Below are positions 8,820 through 20,044 of a stretch of DNA of 64,000 nt, in pieces. Both the position numbers and the translations under genes were made by a program. Source of the DNA: Homoserinibacter gongjuensis (GTDB taxonomy: Bacteria; Actinomycetota; Actinomycetes; Actinomycetales; Microbacteriaceae); assembly GCF_030161875.1 (NCBI RefSeq), contig NZ_BSVA01000001.1, forward strand, positions 992,001 to 1,056,000, read 5' to 3'. Position 1 is the first letter of the stretch; every line of letters begins with the position of its first letter. The notes below the pieces were generated by a model. The model made no database searches, was not told the DNA's origin, and saw only the letters and a program-made list of their open reading frames with translations.

Positions 8820-10978
8820 TCAGTCGCCCTCCTCGAACCGGGTCACCGCGAGCGCGTCGCCGCTCGGGTCGAGGTCGACCCGCACGGTGTCGCCGTCGCG
8901 GATCTCGCCTCCGAGCAGCGCCCTCGCGAGGCGGTCGTCGATCTCGTGCTGCATGAGGCGGCGAAGTGGACGCGCCCCGTAGATCGGGTCGTAGCCGCGC
9001 TCCGCGAGCCAGGCACGCGCATCTGGGGTGACGGCGAGCTGCAGGCGGCGCTCATCGAGGCGCTTCTCCAGACGGTCGACGTAGAGCGACACGATCTGGC
9101 CGAGGTCGGCCTCCGAGAGCGGGGCGAAGACGACGATGTCGTCGAGTCGGTTCACGAACTCGGGCTTGAAGGCCTGCCGCACGAGGTCCTGCACGGCCGC
9201 CTGCTTCTTCTCCCAGCTGAGATCGCGGTCCACGAGCACCTGGCTGCCGAGGTTGGAGGTGAGGATGAGGATCGTGTTGCGGAAGTCGACCGTGCGCCCC
9301 TGGCCATCGGTGAGGCGCCCGTCGTCGAGCACCTGCAGCAGCACGTCGAACACCTCGGGGTGCGCCTTCTCGACCTCGTCGAGCAGGATCACCGAGTAGG
9401 GACGACGGCGCACGGCCTCGGTGAGCTGGCCGCCCTGCTCGTAGCCGATGTAGCCGGGAGGGGCGCCGACGAGCCGCGACACCGCGAACTTCTCGCCGTA
9501 CTCCGACATGTCGATGCGCACGAGGGCCTTCTCGTCGTCGAAGAGGTAGGCCGCGAGCGCCTTCGCGAGCTCCGTCTTGCCGACGCCCGTGGGGCCGAGG
9601 AAGAGGAACGAGCCGGTGGGACGGTCGGGGTCGGAGATGCCCGCCCGCGAACGACGCACGGCCTCCGACACAGCTCGCACGGCATCCCGCTGGCCGATGA
9701 GGCGCTTTCCGAGCTCGTTCTCGAGGCCCAGCAGCTTCTCGGTCTCGCCCTGCCGCAGCTTGTCGACGGGGATGCCGGTCCACGCGGCGACGACGGCGGC
9801 GATGTCTTCGTCGGTCACCTGGTCGTTGACCATGCGGGGGCCCTGCTGCTCGATCGCCTCGGCCTGCAGCAGCTGCTGCTCGATCGCCGGGATGGTCTCG
9901 TAGTTGAGCTTGGAGGCGTCCTGGTAGCGCTGTTCGCGCATCGCGCGGTCGAGTTCGATGCGCGCGTCGTTGAGGCGCGACTTGAGATCGCCCACGCTGT
10001 GCAGGGTGCTCTTCTCGGCCTGCCAGCGGGTCTGCAGCGCGTCGAGCTGCTGCTCCTTCACGGCCATGTCGGCGCGCAGCTTCTCGAGGCGCTCCTTCGA
10101 GGCCGGGTCCTTCTCCTTCTTGAGGGCGAGCTCCTCGATCTTGAGGCGGTCGACGGCGCGCTTGAGCTCGTCGATCTCGACGGGGCTCGAGTCGATCTCC
10201 ATCTTGAGTCGGGATGCCGCCTCGTCGATGAGGTCGATCGCCTTGTCGGGCAGCTGGCGGGCCGTGATGTAGCGGTTGGAGAGGGTAGCGGCGGCCACGA
10301 GCGCGCTGTCGGCGATCGCGACCTTGTGGTGAGCCTCGTAGCGCTCCTTGAGGCCGCGCAGGATGGCGATGGTGTCCTCCACCGACGGCTCACCGACGTA
10401 CACCTGCTGGAAGCGCCGCTCGAGCGCCGCATCCTTTTCGATGTACTCGCGGTACTCGTTGAGCGTCGTGGCGCCGATCATGCGCAGCTCCCGCGCGCGA
10501 GCATGGGCTTGAGCATGTTGGCCGCGGCCACCGAGCCCTCGCCGCCGCCCGCGCCCATGAGGGTGTGCAGTTCGTCGATGAAGGTGATGATCTGGCCGTC
10601 GGAGTCGTTGATCTCCTTGAGCACGGCCTTGAGGCGTTCCTCGAACTCGCCTCGGTACTTGGCGCCCGCGACGAGGGCCGCGAGGTCGAGCGAGACGAGC
10701 TGCTTGCCCTTGAGCGAGTCGGCCACGTCGCCCGCGACGATGCGCTGGGCGAGCCCCTCGACGACTGCGGTCTTGCCGACGCCGGGCTCTCCGATGAGCA
10801 CGGGGTTGTTCTTGGTGCGGCGGGTGAGCACCTGACTCACGCGGCGGATCTCGGCATCCCGCCCGATCACCGGGTCGAGCTTGCCGCTCTTGGCGATCTC
10901 GGTGAGGTTGATGCCGTACTGCTCGAGAGCGCTCTTCGGCTCCTCCTGGCTGGAGGGGACGCCCTGCATGTTGGCCAT
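8820..10978 (-). CDS. clpB: ATP-dependent disaggregase ClpB, N-domain-less, one frameshift
   Basis: Hsp100 AAA+ disaggregase that works with DnaK to resolve aggregates. About 719 residues after repair: NBD1 begins at once ([13 protein letters not shown], Walker [10 protein letters not shown]), then the coiled-coil middle domain and NBD2 (Walker [24 protein letters not shown], sensor and GARPLRR motifs). E. coli ClpB has about 857 residues, so the N-terminal substrate domain of about 140 residues is absent; the HspR box lies only 15 bases upstream, leaving no room for it. The frame breaks at 10490-10492, where one more G restores [12 protein letters not shown]. The start ATG 10978 follows GGAGAA. 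Confidence 0.93.
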
Positions 10979-10993
10979 GGTTCTCCGTCAAGA

Positions 10994-11014
10994 CTTGAGT
11001 AGCGGTGGCTCAAC
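10994..11014 (-). promoter_or_regulatory. HspR box (HAIR) before clpB
   Basis: CTTGAGT-N7-GCTCAAC, matching the HspR operator consensus CTTGAGT-N7-ACTCAAG in 12 of 14 positions, 15 bases before the clpB start. HspR is encoded 0.6 kb away, so heat-shock repression is expected. Confidence 0.8.
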
Positions 11015-11171
11015 TTTAGCGCGATGGTGCGCCGAATGCACGAGCGATCTCGGATCGCGTGCGGATGCGGGGCGAGACTCCACCCCCGAACGGGGGTGAC
11101 GTTCCGCGGCGCGAGGAGTAGAAAGAGTCTCACGCACCTCATCGAGAGCGTGCCCGACGAAAGGAACCACC

Positions 11172-11563
11172 ATGTCGTACCTCAGCACGTTCTGGGACTT
11201 CCTGTGGAGCATGTTCTGGATCTTCGCGTTCGTCGCCTACCTCTTCGCCATCTTCTCGATCATCGGCGACCTGTTCCGCGACCATCGGCTCCCCGGCTGG
11301 GCCAAGGCGATCTGGATCATCTTCCTGATCTTCGTGCCGTTCCTCACCGCGCTCGCCTACCTCATCGCGCGAGGTCGCGGCATGGCCGAGCGGAACGCGG
11401 CGGCGGCAGCCGAAGCGCGGCGGGCGACGGATGACTACATCCGCCAGGCAGCGGGGGCTCGCCGAGCGCCGCCGACGAGATCCAGAAGGCGAAGGCCCTG
11501 CTGGATTCCGGCGCCATCAGCACCTCGGAGTACGAGGCACTCAAGGCGAAGGCCCTGCGCTAG
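11172..11563 (+). CDS. Membrane protein with PLD_N-like and SHOCT domains, one frameshift
   Basis: Small protein of about 130 residues. Two membrane segments (about residues 8-35 and 44-65) with the DLFRDHRLPGWAKAIW linker match the phospholipase_D N-terminal-like family. The frame breaks in the G-run 11453-11457; adding a G gives a C-terminal SHOCT domain (IQKAKALLDSGAISTSEYEALKAKAL). Such proteins are of unknown function. AAGGAACC precedes the ATG. Its TAG at 11561-11563 overlaps the hspR stop on the other strand. It is divergent from clpB, so it may share heat-shock control. Confidence 0.8.
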
Positions 11564-12006
11564 TCGGACTCGCCGAATACCGCCGCGCGCCCCGCGGCGA
11601 GCGGGCGCCACACGACCACCTGGTTCTGCTTGCGCACGCGGGTTCCCGCGCGCAACGACACGACCTCGCCTTCGCTTCCGGCCGCGAACACACGGCGGCC
11701 CGGTCGTGCGAGCAGTTCGTCGGCGAGCGCCGCCTCGAGTTCGCGCACGCGAGCGCTGAGCACCGACACCTGGTTCTCCAGCTCCAGGATTCGGCGGATG
11801 CCTTCCAGGTTGAGGCCCTCGGCCGTCAGTCCCGCGATCTCGCGAAGCTGCACGACATCCCGCATCGAGTAGCGGCGCGACTGGCCGGCCGTGCGCTGCG
11901 GGCGCACGAGACCGAGCCGGTCGTACTGGCGCAGCGTCTGCGGATGCATGCCGGCCAGCTCCGCCGCGACGGCGATCGCGAAGAGGGGCGTCGACTCGTC
12001 CATCAT
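11560..12006 (-). CDS. hspR: Heat-shock repressor HspR (MerR family)
   Basis: MerR-type repressor of 148 residues that binds HAIR sequences, usually with DnaK as co-repressor. The N-terminal winged helix-turn-helix (FAIAVAAELAGMHPQTLRQYDRLGLVRPQRT...RRYSMRDV) occupies residues 9-50, followed by a leucine-rich coiled coil. It overlaps the dnaJ stop by 4 bases and is the last gene of dnaK-grpE-dnaJ-hspR, the standard actinobacterial autoregulated order. Three matching operators are seen in the window (10994, 15490 and 15542). Confidence 0.93.
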   Translation of the reverse strand: MMDESTPLFAIAVAAELAGMHPQTLRQYDRLGLVRPQRTAGQSRRYSMRDVVQLREIAGLTAEGLNLEGIRRILELENQVSVLSARVRELEAALADELLARPGRRVFAAGSEGEVVSLRAGTRVRKQNQVVVWRPLAAGRAAVFGESD

Positions 12007-12973
12007 CCGCGTGCCTTCGCGATGAGCTCGTCTCGCGGATTCTCGGCGGGAAGCAATGCCGCGAACTCCTCGAGCTTCTTCTTCGCCTCGCCCGAGAGGT
12101 GGCTCGGCACCACGATGTGCACCGTCGCGAGCAGGTCGCCCGTCGACTTCGCGGTCGCGACGCCTCGGCCCTTCACGCGCAGCACCCGGCCGCTCGGGGT
12201 GCCGGGGGCCACCCGCAGGCGCACCGGGTCGCCGTCGAGCGTCGGCACCTCGATCGTGGCGCCGAGGGCCGCCTCGCTGAAGGTGACCGGCACGTCCACC
12301 CGCAGATTGAGGCCGTCGCGCTCGAATACCGGATGAGGTCGCACCGACACGGTCAGCACGAGGTCGCCCGGCTCGCCCCCGTCGGGGCTCGGCTGACCCT
12401 TGCCGCGCAGCTTGATCTTCTGGCCGTCTTTGACGCCCGCCGGGATCTTGACCTTGGTCGCCTTACCGCCCGGCAGCTGCAGGGTGACGGTGTCGCCGTG
12501 GATTGCCGTGAGGAAGTCGAGCGTCGTCGTGGCGGTGATGTCGGCGCCGGGCGTCGGGCCCCCGAAGCCGCGGTAGCCGCCGCTCGGTGTGCCGAAGCGG
12601 CCGGAGCCGAACATGCCGCCGAGCAGATCCTCGAAGCCGCCCTGGCTGTAGCCGGCGCGGCCCGGGCCGCCGCCTCCGAACATGCCTCCGAAGACATCCT
12701 CGAAGCCACCGGCACCGCCGGGGTGAAGCGAGCACCGGAGCCCATGGCGCGCAGCTGGTCGTATTCGGCGCGCTCCTGGGGGTCGGAGAGTACGGCGTAT
12801 GCCTCGCTGATCTCCTTGAACCGCGACTCGGCGGCGGCATCCCCCGGGTTGGAGTCCGGGTGATACTGCCGCGCGAGCTTGCGGTAGACCTTCTTCAGCT
12901 CGGCGTCGGAGACATCCTTCGCGACGCCCAGTACGGCATAGAAGTCCTTGTCGAACCAGTCCTGGCTGGCCAT
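12003..12973 (-). CDS. dnaJ: DnaJ-type co-chaperone without zinc finger, one frameshift
   Basis: J-domain co-chaperone of DnaK, about 323 residues. The J-domain has the HPD motif in [12 protein letters not shown] near residue 38, followed by a Gly/Phe-rich stretch and two C-terminal substrate-binding beta domains. There are no CxxCxGxG repeats, so this is a type II (CbpA-like) DnaJ. The frame breaks in the run 12720-12723; one extra base joins [17 protein letters not shown]. The ATG at 12973 follows GAGAGGAG. It is the third gene of the heat-shock operon. Confidence 0.9.
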
Positions 12974-12995
12974 CGGACTCCTCTCGGGTGTCGGT

Positions 12996-13599
12996 TCAGC
13001 TAGCGGGGGTGAGCTCACGGCGACCTTGGCGGCACGCAGCAGCCGGTCGCCCAGGGCGTAGCCGATCTGGATGACGTCCTGGATCGTCTCGCCCTCGGCC
13101 TCGGGATCGGGCACGTGCACGACGGCCTCGTGGAAGTTCGGGTCGAAGACCTCGCCCACCTCGCCGATGCGTCGCAGGCCGTACTTCTCGAACCCGCTCC
13201 GCAGCTTCTGGGAGATGAGCGTGAGGGCGCGCCCTCGACGAGGTCACCGTGCGCGTCCGCGAGATCGAGGTCGTCGATCACGGGCAGGAACGAGCGGATC
13301 ACCTCGGCGATGACCGCCTCGCGGTTGGCCGCGCGGTCGCGCTCGACCCGGGTGCGGAAGTTCTTCAGGTCGGCCTGCGCCCGCGCCGCGATCTCACGGT
13401 ATTCGGCCACGAGATCCTTCTCGGCGTCGGCCAGCAGCGCGAGATCCTCGTCGCTCAGTTGGTCGTCGTCATCGGGCGCCCGGTCGGCCGCGGGCGTCTC
13501 CGCGCGCGGCTCTCCGGTCTTCGGGTCGATCTTCCGCTTGTCCTGGATCGCGGGCTCCTCGCGCTCGGGGTCCTGGTCGTCGCGGTGCTTGTCAGCCAT
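12996..13599 (-). CDS. grpE: Nucleotide exchange factor GrpE, two frameshifts
   Basis: GrpE releases ADP from DnaK. There is an acidic N-terminal tail, a long coiled coil ([25 protein letters not shown]) and the C-terminal beta domain ([38 protein letters not shown]). Frame breaks occur at the 13225-13234 GGG/CCC runs and in the run 13005-13009. Repairing the second gives the stop at 12996; unrepaired, GrpE appears to read into DnaJ, which is an artefact. It starts 3 bases after the dnaK stop, in the operon. Confidence 0.9.
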
Positions 13600-13601
13600 C
13601 G

Positions 13602-15510
<1,909 letters not shown>

Positions 15511-15541
15511 TTTGCATCCCGCTCGGGGGCTTGTCAAGAAG

Positions 15542-15562
15542 GTTGAGTCGGCTCGGCTCAAC
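15542..15562 (-). promoter_or_regulatory. HspR box 2 of dnaK operon
   Basis: GTTGAGT-N7-GCTCAAC, a second HAIR-like site about 50 bases upstream of the first and just outside the putative -35 box. It also lies about 70 bases before the divergent MFS gene. Confidence 0.7.
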
Positions 15563-15628
15563 CCGTCGCCGTGGCGGCACGCCCGCGCGCGCTACCCGCC
15601 GTTCACCAGGTCACAGTACGGTTGCCGC

Positions 15629-17068
15629 ATGACCGACCCGAACGGCGACGGCGCCGCGGCCCCTGCACCTCGTCCCACCACCCCCACGCCGCCGACGGTG
15701 GCCGACACCGGCGCGATCGCCGCCATGGGGCTCGATCTGCAGGAGGGGCGCGTCATCCCCCGCAAGCAGGTCGTGTCGTGGGCCCTGTGGGACTGGGCGA
15801 CCCAGCCATTCAACTCGGTCATCCTGACCTTCGTCTTCACGGCGCTCTACCTCACCACGGATGTCTTCCTCTCGCCCGAGCTCGCCGCGCTGCCCAAGGG
15901 CGACCCGGCGAAGGATGCAGCCCTCGCCGGCCTCGCGGGCGGACTCGGGCTCGCCACCACCATCTCGGGTCTCATCATCGCGCTCATCGCTCCCGTGCTC
16001 GCCCAGCGTGCCGACGCCAGCGGGCGACGCAAGTTCTGGCTGCTCGTCTACACGGGCGTGCTCATCGTCACGATGGCGTCGCTCTTCTTCGTGCAGGGCG
16101 CCCCGCAGTTCTTCGTGCTCGGCGTGACGCTCATCGCGATCGGCACGGTGTTCAGCGAGCTCGCGGGCGTCAACTACAACGCGATGCTCGTGCAGGTCGC
16201 GACGCCCAAGACCGTGGGCCGCGTGAGCGGCCTCGGCTGGGGGCTCGGCTACATCGGCGGAATCGTCGCACTCGTGATCGTCGTGGTGGCCTACGCCTCC
16301 AACTGGTTCGGCCTGCCCGAGGAGAACGGCCTGCCGTTCCGGCTCGTCGCGCTCGGCTGCGCCATCTGGACGACTGTCTTCGTGATCCCGTTCGTGCTCA
16401 ACGTGCCCGAGCTGCCGAACACGACCCCCACGAAGCGCGTCAACTTCTTCGCGAGCTACGTCGTGCTCTTCCGCGACATCGTCGCCCTGTTCCGCCGCTC
16501 GCGTCCCACGTTCTGGTTCCTGCTTGCGAGCGCCGTGTACCGCGACGGGCTGGGTGCCGTGTTCACCTTCGGGGCGGTCATCGCATCCGTGTCGTTCGGG
16601 TTCGAGTTCCTCGAGGTGGTGGCCTTCGGCATCGCCGCGAACCTCGTCGCGGGGGTCAGTACCATCATCGCGGGACGCTTCGACGACATCTTCGGCGCGC
16701 GGGCCGTGATCCTGACGGCGCTCGTCGGGCTCGTGGTCTCGGGAACGGCCGTGTTCGTGCTGCACGACGCCGGCAAGGTCGTGTTCTGGATCTTCGGCCT
16801 GGCGCTGTGCATCTTCGTCGGACCGGCGCAGGCATCCAGCCGCTCGCTGCTCGCGCGCGTCACCCCGGCCGGGCAGGAGGGGCAGGTGTTCGGCCTCTAC
16901 GCGACGACCGGCCGCATCGCGAGCCCCATCTCGTCGTCGCTGTGGACCCTGTTCGTGGTGGCCTTCCAGGCCACCGTGTTCGGTGTGCTCGGCATCGTGC
17001 TCACCCTCGCGGCAGGCCTCGTGCTCATGCTGTTCGTGCGCCTGCCGAAGCACGTGCGCGCCGCCTGA
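15629..17068 (+). CDS. MFS transporter, UMF1/Atg22-like family
   Basis: Twelve-helix permease of 479 residues. The signature VVSWALWDWATQPFNSVILTFVF near residues 46-70 is typical of the UMF1 (MFS_22) family, related to the yeast vacuolar effluxer Atg22; bacterial substrates are not established. The N-terminal 35 residues are Pro/Thr-rich and probably cytoplasmic. The start ATG 15629 is 6 bases after TACGGT (15617-15622) with no Shine-Dalgarno sequence, a leaderless arrangement. Divergent from dnaK. Confidence 0.85.
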   Translation: MTDPNGDGAAAPAPRPTTPTPPTVADTGAIAAMGLDLQEGRVIPRKQVVSWALWDWATQPFNSVILTFVFTALYLTTDVFLSPELAALPKGDPAKDAALAGLAGGLGLATTISGLIIALIAPVLAQRADASGRRKFWLLVYTGVLIVTMASLFFVQGAPQFFVLGVTLIAIGTVFSELAGVNYNAMLVQVATPKTVGRVSGLGWGLGYIGGIVALVIVVVAYASNWFGLPEENGLPFRLVALGCAIWTTVFVIPFVLNVPELPNTTPTKRVNFFASYVVLFRDIVALFRRSRPTFWFLLASAVYRDGLGAVFTFGAVIASVSFGFEFLEVVAFGIAANLVAGVSTIIAGRFDDIFGARAVILTALVGLVVSGTAVFVLHDAGKVVFWIFGLALCIFVGPAQASSRSLLARVTPAGQEGQVFGLYATTGRIASPISSSLWTLFVVAFQATVFGVLGIVLTLAAGLVLMLFVRLPKHVRAA

Positions 17069-17173
17069 GCCGGGGCGCGGGCCCCGCCGCCCCCGCCGCC
17101 CCGCCCTGCCGCACCCGCCCGCCGCACCCGGCATCCGCATCCGGCACCCGCATCCGGCATCCGCCGCGCCCCA

Positions 17174-17264
17174 ATGTCGAAAATGCAGGAGTCGCCGACG
17201 CCGACCCCCGTACTTCAAGGCCGGCCACCGACGACACGCCCGGGTTCTCCTGCATTTTCGACAT
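17174..17264. repeat. 91-bp element with perfect 18-bp inverted ends (TCGAAAATGCAGGAG family)
   Basis: ATGTCGAAAATGCAGGAG at 17174-17191 and its exact inverse at 17247-17264 enclose 55 bp of GC-rich DNA. Two related copies are at 43527-43614 and 43795-43881. The interior sequences differ while the ends are kept, which suggests a transposable or recognised element. No coding capacity. Confidence 0.85.
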
Positions 17265-17318
17265 AGACGGGAGGCGGATGATGCGTGACGGGGGCGCCCA
17301 CGGGGCTAGCGTGGGCAC

Positions 17319-17731
17319 ATGTCGACGCGGACTCTCGCCTACTGGCTCGCGCTCGTCGACCGCCTCGTGGAGCGCGGCTTCGCCGGGGCGCTCGAGGAGC
17401 ATGGCATCACGCGCATGCAGTGGCGCATCATGACCGCGCTCGGCGAGAGCCCGGCCACCGCCGACCAACTCGACGAGACGCTCGCCGACCTTCCGGCCTA
17501 CGACGACGACGCGACGGCCGCCGAGCAGCTCGGCGAGCTCGTGGAGAGCGGATGGGTCGAGGCGGCGGATGCGTATCGGCTCACCGAGCGCGGGCGCGCG
17601 GCGCACGACCACATCCTCGACGCCGTCGCCGAACTGCGCACCCGCGTGCTCACCGACATTTCCCCGGGGAGGAGCAGACGATGATCGCTCTGCTTGAGCG
17701 GATGGCGCGCAACCTCGGCTGGGACGGCTGA
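17319..17731 (+). CDS. MarR-like winged-helix regulator, one frameshift near end
   Basis: Putative transcriptional regulator of about 137 residues: an N-terminal helix, a winged-helix core (HGITRMQWRIMTALGESPATADQL), a wing and an L-T-x-R-G motif (YRLTERGRAAHDHI), typical of MarR/PadR-like proteins. The frame breaks at the G-run 17666-17669; adding a G extends it to ISPGEEQTMIALLERMARNLG, the usual C-terminal dimer helix. ATG 17319 follows TAGCGT (17307-17312) by 6 bases, so probably leaderless. Ligand and targets unknown. Confidence 0.8.
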
Positions 17732-17759
17732 ACCGCATCCGGGCGGCTAGTCTGTGGCC

Positions 17760-18301
17760 ATGTCGCCCGCCAACACGCCCGAGGGCACCGACCTCGTTCT
17801 GCTGCTCGACGACGAGGAAAGCCCGTCGGCACCGCGCCCAAGGCCACGGTGCATGGCTACGACACGCCGCTGCACTTCGCATTCTCGTGCCACGTGTTCA
17901 ACCGGCTCGGCCGCATGCTGCTGACCCGGCGCGCCCTCGACAAGGACACCTTCGCGGGCGTGTGGACGAACGGCTTCTGCGGCCACCCGGCGCCCGGCGA
18001 GACGGCGCTCGACGCCGTGCAGCGCCGTGCCGAGGCGGAACTCGGGGTGCCCGTGCACGAGGTCGAACTCGTGCTGCCGCACTTCCGCTATCGCGCCGCG
18101 GACGCGAAGGGCATCGTCGAGAACGAGATCTGCCCGGTGTTCCGCGCCGTGATCGACAGCGACCCGAAGCCCGCGAAGTCGGAGGTCGTCGAGTGGGTGT
18201 GGGGCGAGCCGATGTCGGTGCGGATGGCGGTGGCCGCAGCTCCCTTCGCCTTCAGCCCGTGGTTCTCGCTGCAGCTCGCGGCCTGGCCCGCCGACAAGTA
18301 A
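17760..18301 (+). CDS. idi: Isopentenyl-diphosphate delta-isomerase, one frameshift
   Basis: Type I IPP isomerase of the Nudix fold (about 180 residues) converting IPP to DMAPP for isoprenoids. The active-site Cys lies in WTNGFCGHPAPGE, the Nudix-like box in GETALDAVQRRAEAELGV, and the metal-binding Glu residues in VENEICPVF. The frame breaks near 17818-17820 (AAA, likely AAAA), joining DDEEKPVGTAPKATVHGY. TAGTCT at 17748-17753 lies 6 bases before ATG 17760, a leaderless start. No carotenoid genes adjoin it here. Confidence 0.9.
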
Positions 18302-18347
18302 CGCAGCGCCTACGCCCCGGTGGCCGAGAAACGCCCGCTCCACTCGC

Positions 18348-18393
18348 TGGTTGAGGAGCGCACCGCCGCAGGCGGTACGCGTCTCGAAACCAC
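18348..18393. repeat. Dispersed GGTTGAGGAGCG...TCTCGAAACC repeat
   Basis: A copy of the interspersed repeat in the opposite orientation to that at 8751, between convergent idi and dcd; the centre GCCGCAGGCGG can form a hairpin. Confidence 0.75.
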
Positions 18394-18405
18394 CACCCGC
18401 AGCGT

Positions 18406-19011
18406 CTACGCCCCGGGAGCTCCCGCATCCGTCACGGTGACATCCGTGCGGTGGAAGTTCTGCCACGAGCGGGATGCCGTCGGCCCGCGCTGCCCCTGGT
18501 AGCGGTTGGCGTAGGCGCCCGAGCCGTAGGCGTTCAGCACGGGCGAGCTCGTGCGGAAGAAGCACAGCTGGCCGATCTTCATGCCCGGCCACAGCTTGAT
18601 GGGCAGGGTCGCGACGTTGCTGAGCTCGAGCGTGACGTGACCCGAAAAACCGGGGTCGACAAAGCCGGCGGTCGAGTGGGTGAGCAGTCCGAGGCGGCCG
18701 AGCGAGCTCTTGCCCTCGAGGCGGGCTGCCACGTCGTCAGGCAGAGTGACGAGCTCGTAGGTGGAGCCGAGCACGAACTCGCCGGGGTGCAGGATGAACG
18801 GCTCACCCTGCTTGGTCTCGATGAGGTGGGTGAGGTCTGGCTGGTCTTCGGCGGGATCGATGAAGGGGTACTTGTGGTTGTCGAAGAGCCGGAAGTAGCG
18901 ATCGAGGCGCACGTCGATGCTCGAGGGCTGGATCATGTCGCGGTCCAGCGGGGAGAGCCCGATGCGCCCGGCGTCGAGTTCGGCGGCGATGTCGCGGTCG
19001 CTCAGCAGCAT
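18406..19011 (-). CDS. dcd: dCTP deaminase (dUMP-forming type likely)
   Basis: Trimeric deaminase of 201 residues acting on dCTP in thymidylate synthesis. Visible are MLLSDRDI, the [11 protein letters not shown] motif, [46 protein letters not shown] (catalytic Glu and structural motifs) and the C-terminal RYQGQRGPT loop that closes over the nucleotide. Actinobacterial homologues are often bifunctional dCTP deaminase/dUTPases giving dUMP; this one resembles them but the point is inferred. ATG 19011 is 6 bases after TACGCT (reverse of 19018-19023). Confidence 0.92.
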   Translation of the reverse strand: MLLSDRDIAAELDAGRIGLSPLDRDMIQPSSIDVRLDRYFRLFDNHKYPFIDPAEDQPDLTHLIETKQGEPFILHPGEFVLGSTYELVTLPDDVAARLEGKSSLGRLGLLTHSTAGFVDPGFSGHVTLELSNVATLPIKLWPGMKIGQLCFFRTSSPVLNAYGSGAYANRYQGQRGPTASRSWQNFHRTDVTVTDAGAPGA

Positions 19012-19048
19012 GGGTCGAGCGTATCGGCTGCCCGGATCGCCGCGGGGC

Positions 19049-19654
19049 CTAGTCGGCGAGGTTCGCGCGCATCTCCTGGTACGAGCCGGTGTTGAGGACT
19101 TCACCTGTCGCGTCGTCGACGAAGTCCACCGCCACATCGGCATCCTCCGGATCGACGCCCGTGAACTGCTGGTACAGGGCTCCCTGGATGTAGAAGCCGA
19201 GTGCGATGAGCGCCTCGAGTTGGGTGTAGCGAGCGGCATCGACCGAGATGCGGTACGACGTCATGCCCTCGTCGAACTCGATGTCGGTGATGGAGTTGGT
19301 CTCGTCGGCGATGAGCTCGTCTGCGGCCTCGCTAGCCGACGTGCGCATCTGATCGAGCATGTCGTCGCGTTGCGCCTTGGTCATCGTGTAGGTAACGGTG
19401 TCGCCGTCGACGGTCGCGGAGAAGCCCCGGTCCTCGGCGGCCGCCACGAGCTCCTCGTCGCTCATGGTGCCCTGCGCGTCGAGCAGCGAGCGGGCGATCC
19501 TGAGGTCCACCGTCAGCAGCCCTTCGTCGACCTCCACGGCGGGAGGCGCAGAGTCCGTTTCCCCGGCCGGCGCGGGCTGCCCGGCACAGCCGATGAGGGA
19601 GAGGGCGGCGACGAAGGCGATCGACGCGGCGGCGGCGCGGACGGGCGTGTGCAT
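19049..19654 (-). CDS. Putative lipoprotein, unknown function
   Basis: Secreted protein of 201 residues with a signal peptide ending in the lipobox LIGC (Cys about residue 23), so membrane-anchored after export. The mature part starts Pro/Glu-rich, then alternates acidic helices and strands, including [42 protein letters not shown] recognise no enzyme motif. It resembles the LptA/LppX-type or DUF6612-like small lipoproteins only in general form. Monocistronic, between dcd and tRNA-Gly. Confidence 0.8.
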   Translation of the reverse strand: MHTPVRAAAASIAFVAALSLIGCAGQPAPAGETDSAPPAVEVDEGLLTVDLRIARSLLDAQGTMSDEELVAAAEDRGFSATVDGDTVTYTMTKAQRDDMLDQMRTSASEAADELIADETNSITDIEFDEGMTSYRISVDAARYTQLEALIALGFYIQGALYQQFTGVDPEDADVAVDFVDDATGEVLNTGSYQEMRANLAD

Positions 19655-19835
19655 GAGAATCCTCAGGTGTCGTTGGTGGGAGATGCCGGGGCGAAGACGC
19701 GGCGGGCGACATCAGACTAACGCGTGCGACCCTCATCTTTGTCATTCCGTCGACCCCAGAGCGGGTGACGGCGCGGGTTGCCGGTGCCGGTAGACTTCAA
19801 CGCGCACCATCCGTGTGATCTTCGATCGCGCATCC

Positions 19836-19906
19836 GGGGCTGTAGTTCAATGGCAGAACTTCTGCTTCCCAAGCAGACAGCGCGGGTTCGATTCCCGTCA
19901 GCCCCT
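19836..19906 (+). tRNA. tRNA-Gly (anticodon CCC)
   Basis: A 71-base cloverleaf: acceptor stem GGGGCTG/CAGCCCC, D-loop TAGTTCAATGGCAGAAC, anticodon stem TCTGC/GCAGA with loop TTCCCAA (anticodon CCC, reading GGG), and T-loop GGTTCGATTCC. The CCA end is not encoded. Confidence 0.95.
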
Positions 19907-20044
19907 CCCATGCTCCGGCGTGCGGCCACCGGCCGTGCGACGGAGCATTCGTGTTGCGCAGTGAATCGAACCCTGGGGTGGGCTCCCGCCGCCAGAGGCT
20001 CCGCGGCGTCATGTCCGCGCGTCGGCAGGGCCAATATGGCAACC

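Noticed and set aside
12353-13159. Apparent GrpE-DnaJ fusion protein
   Set aside because: It arises only because one base is missing in the run 13005-13009. Adding it restores the GrpE stop and the DnaJ start has its own ribosome site.
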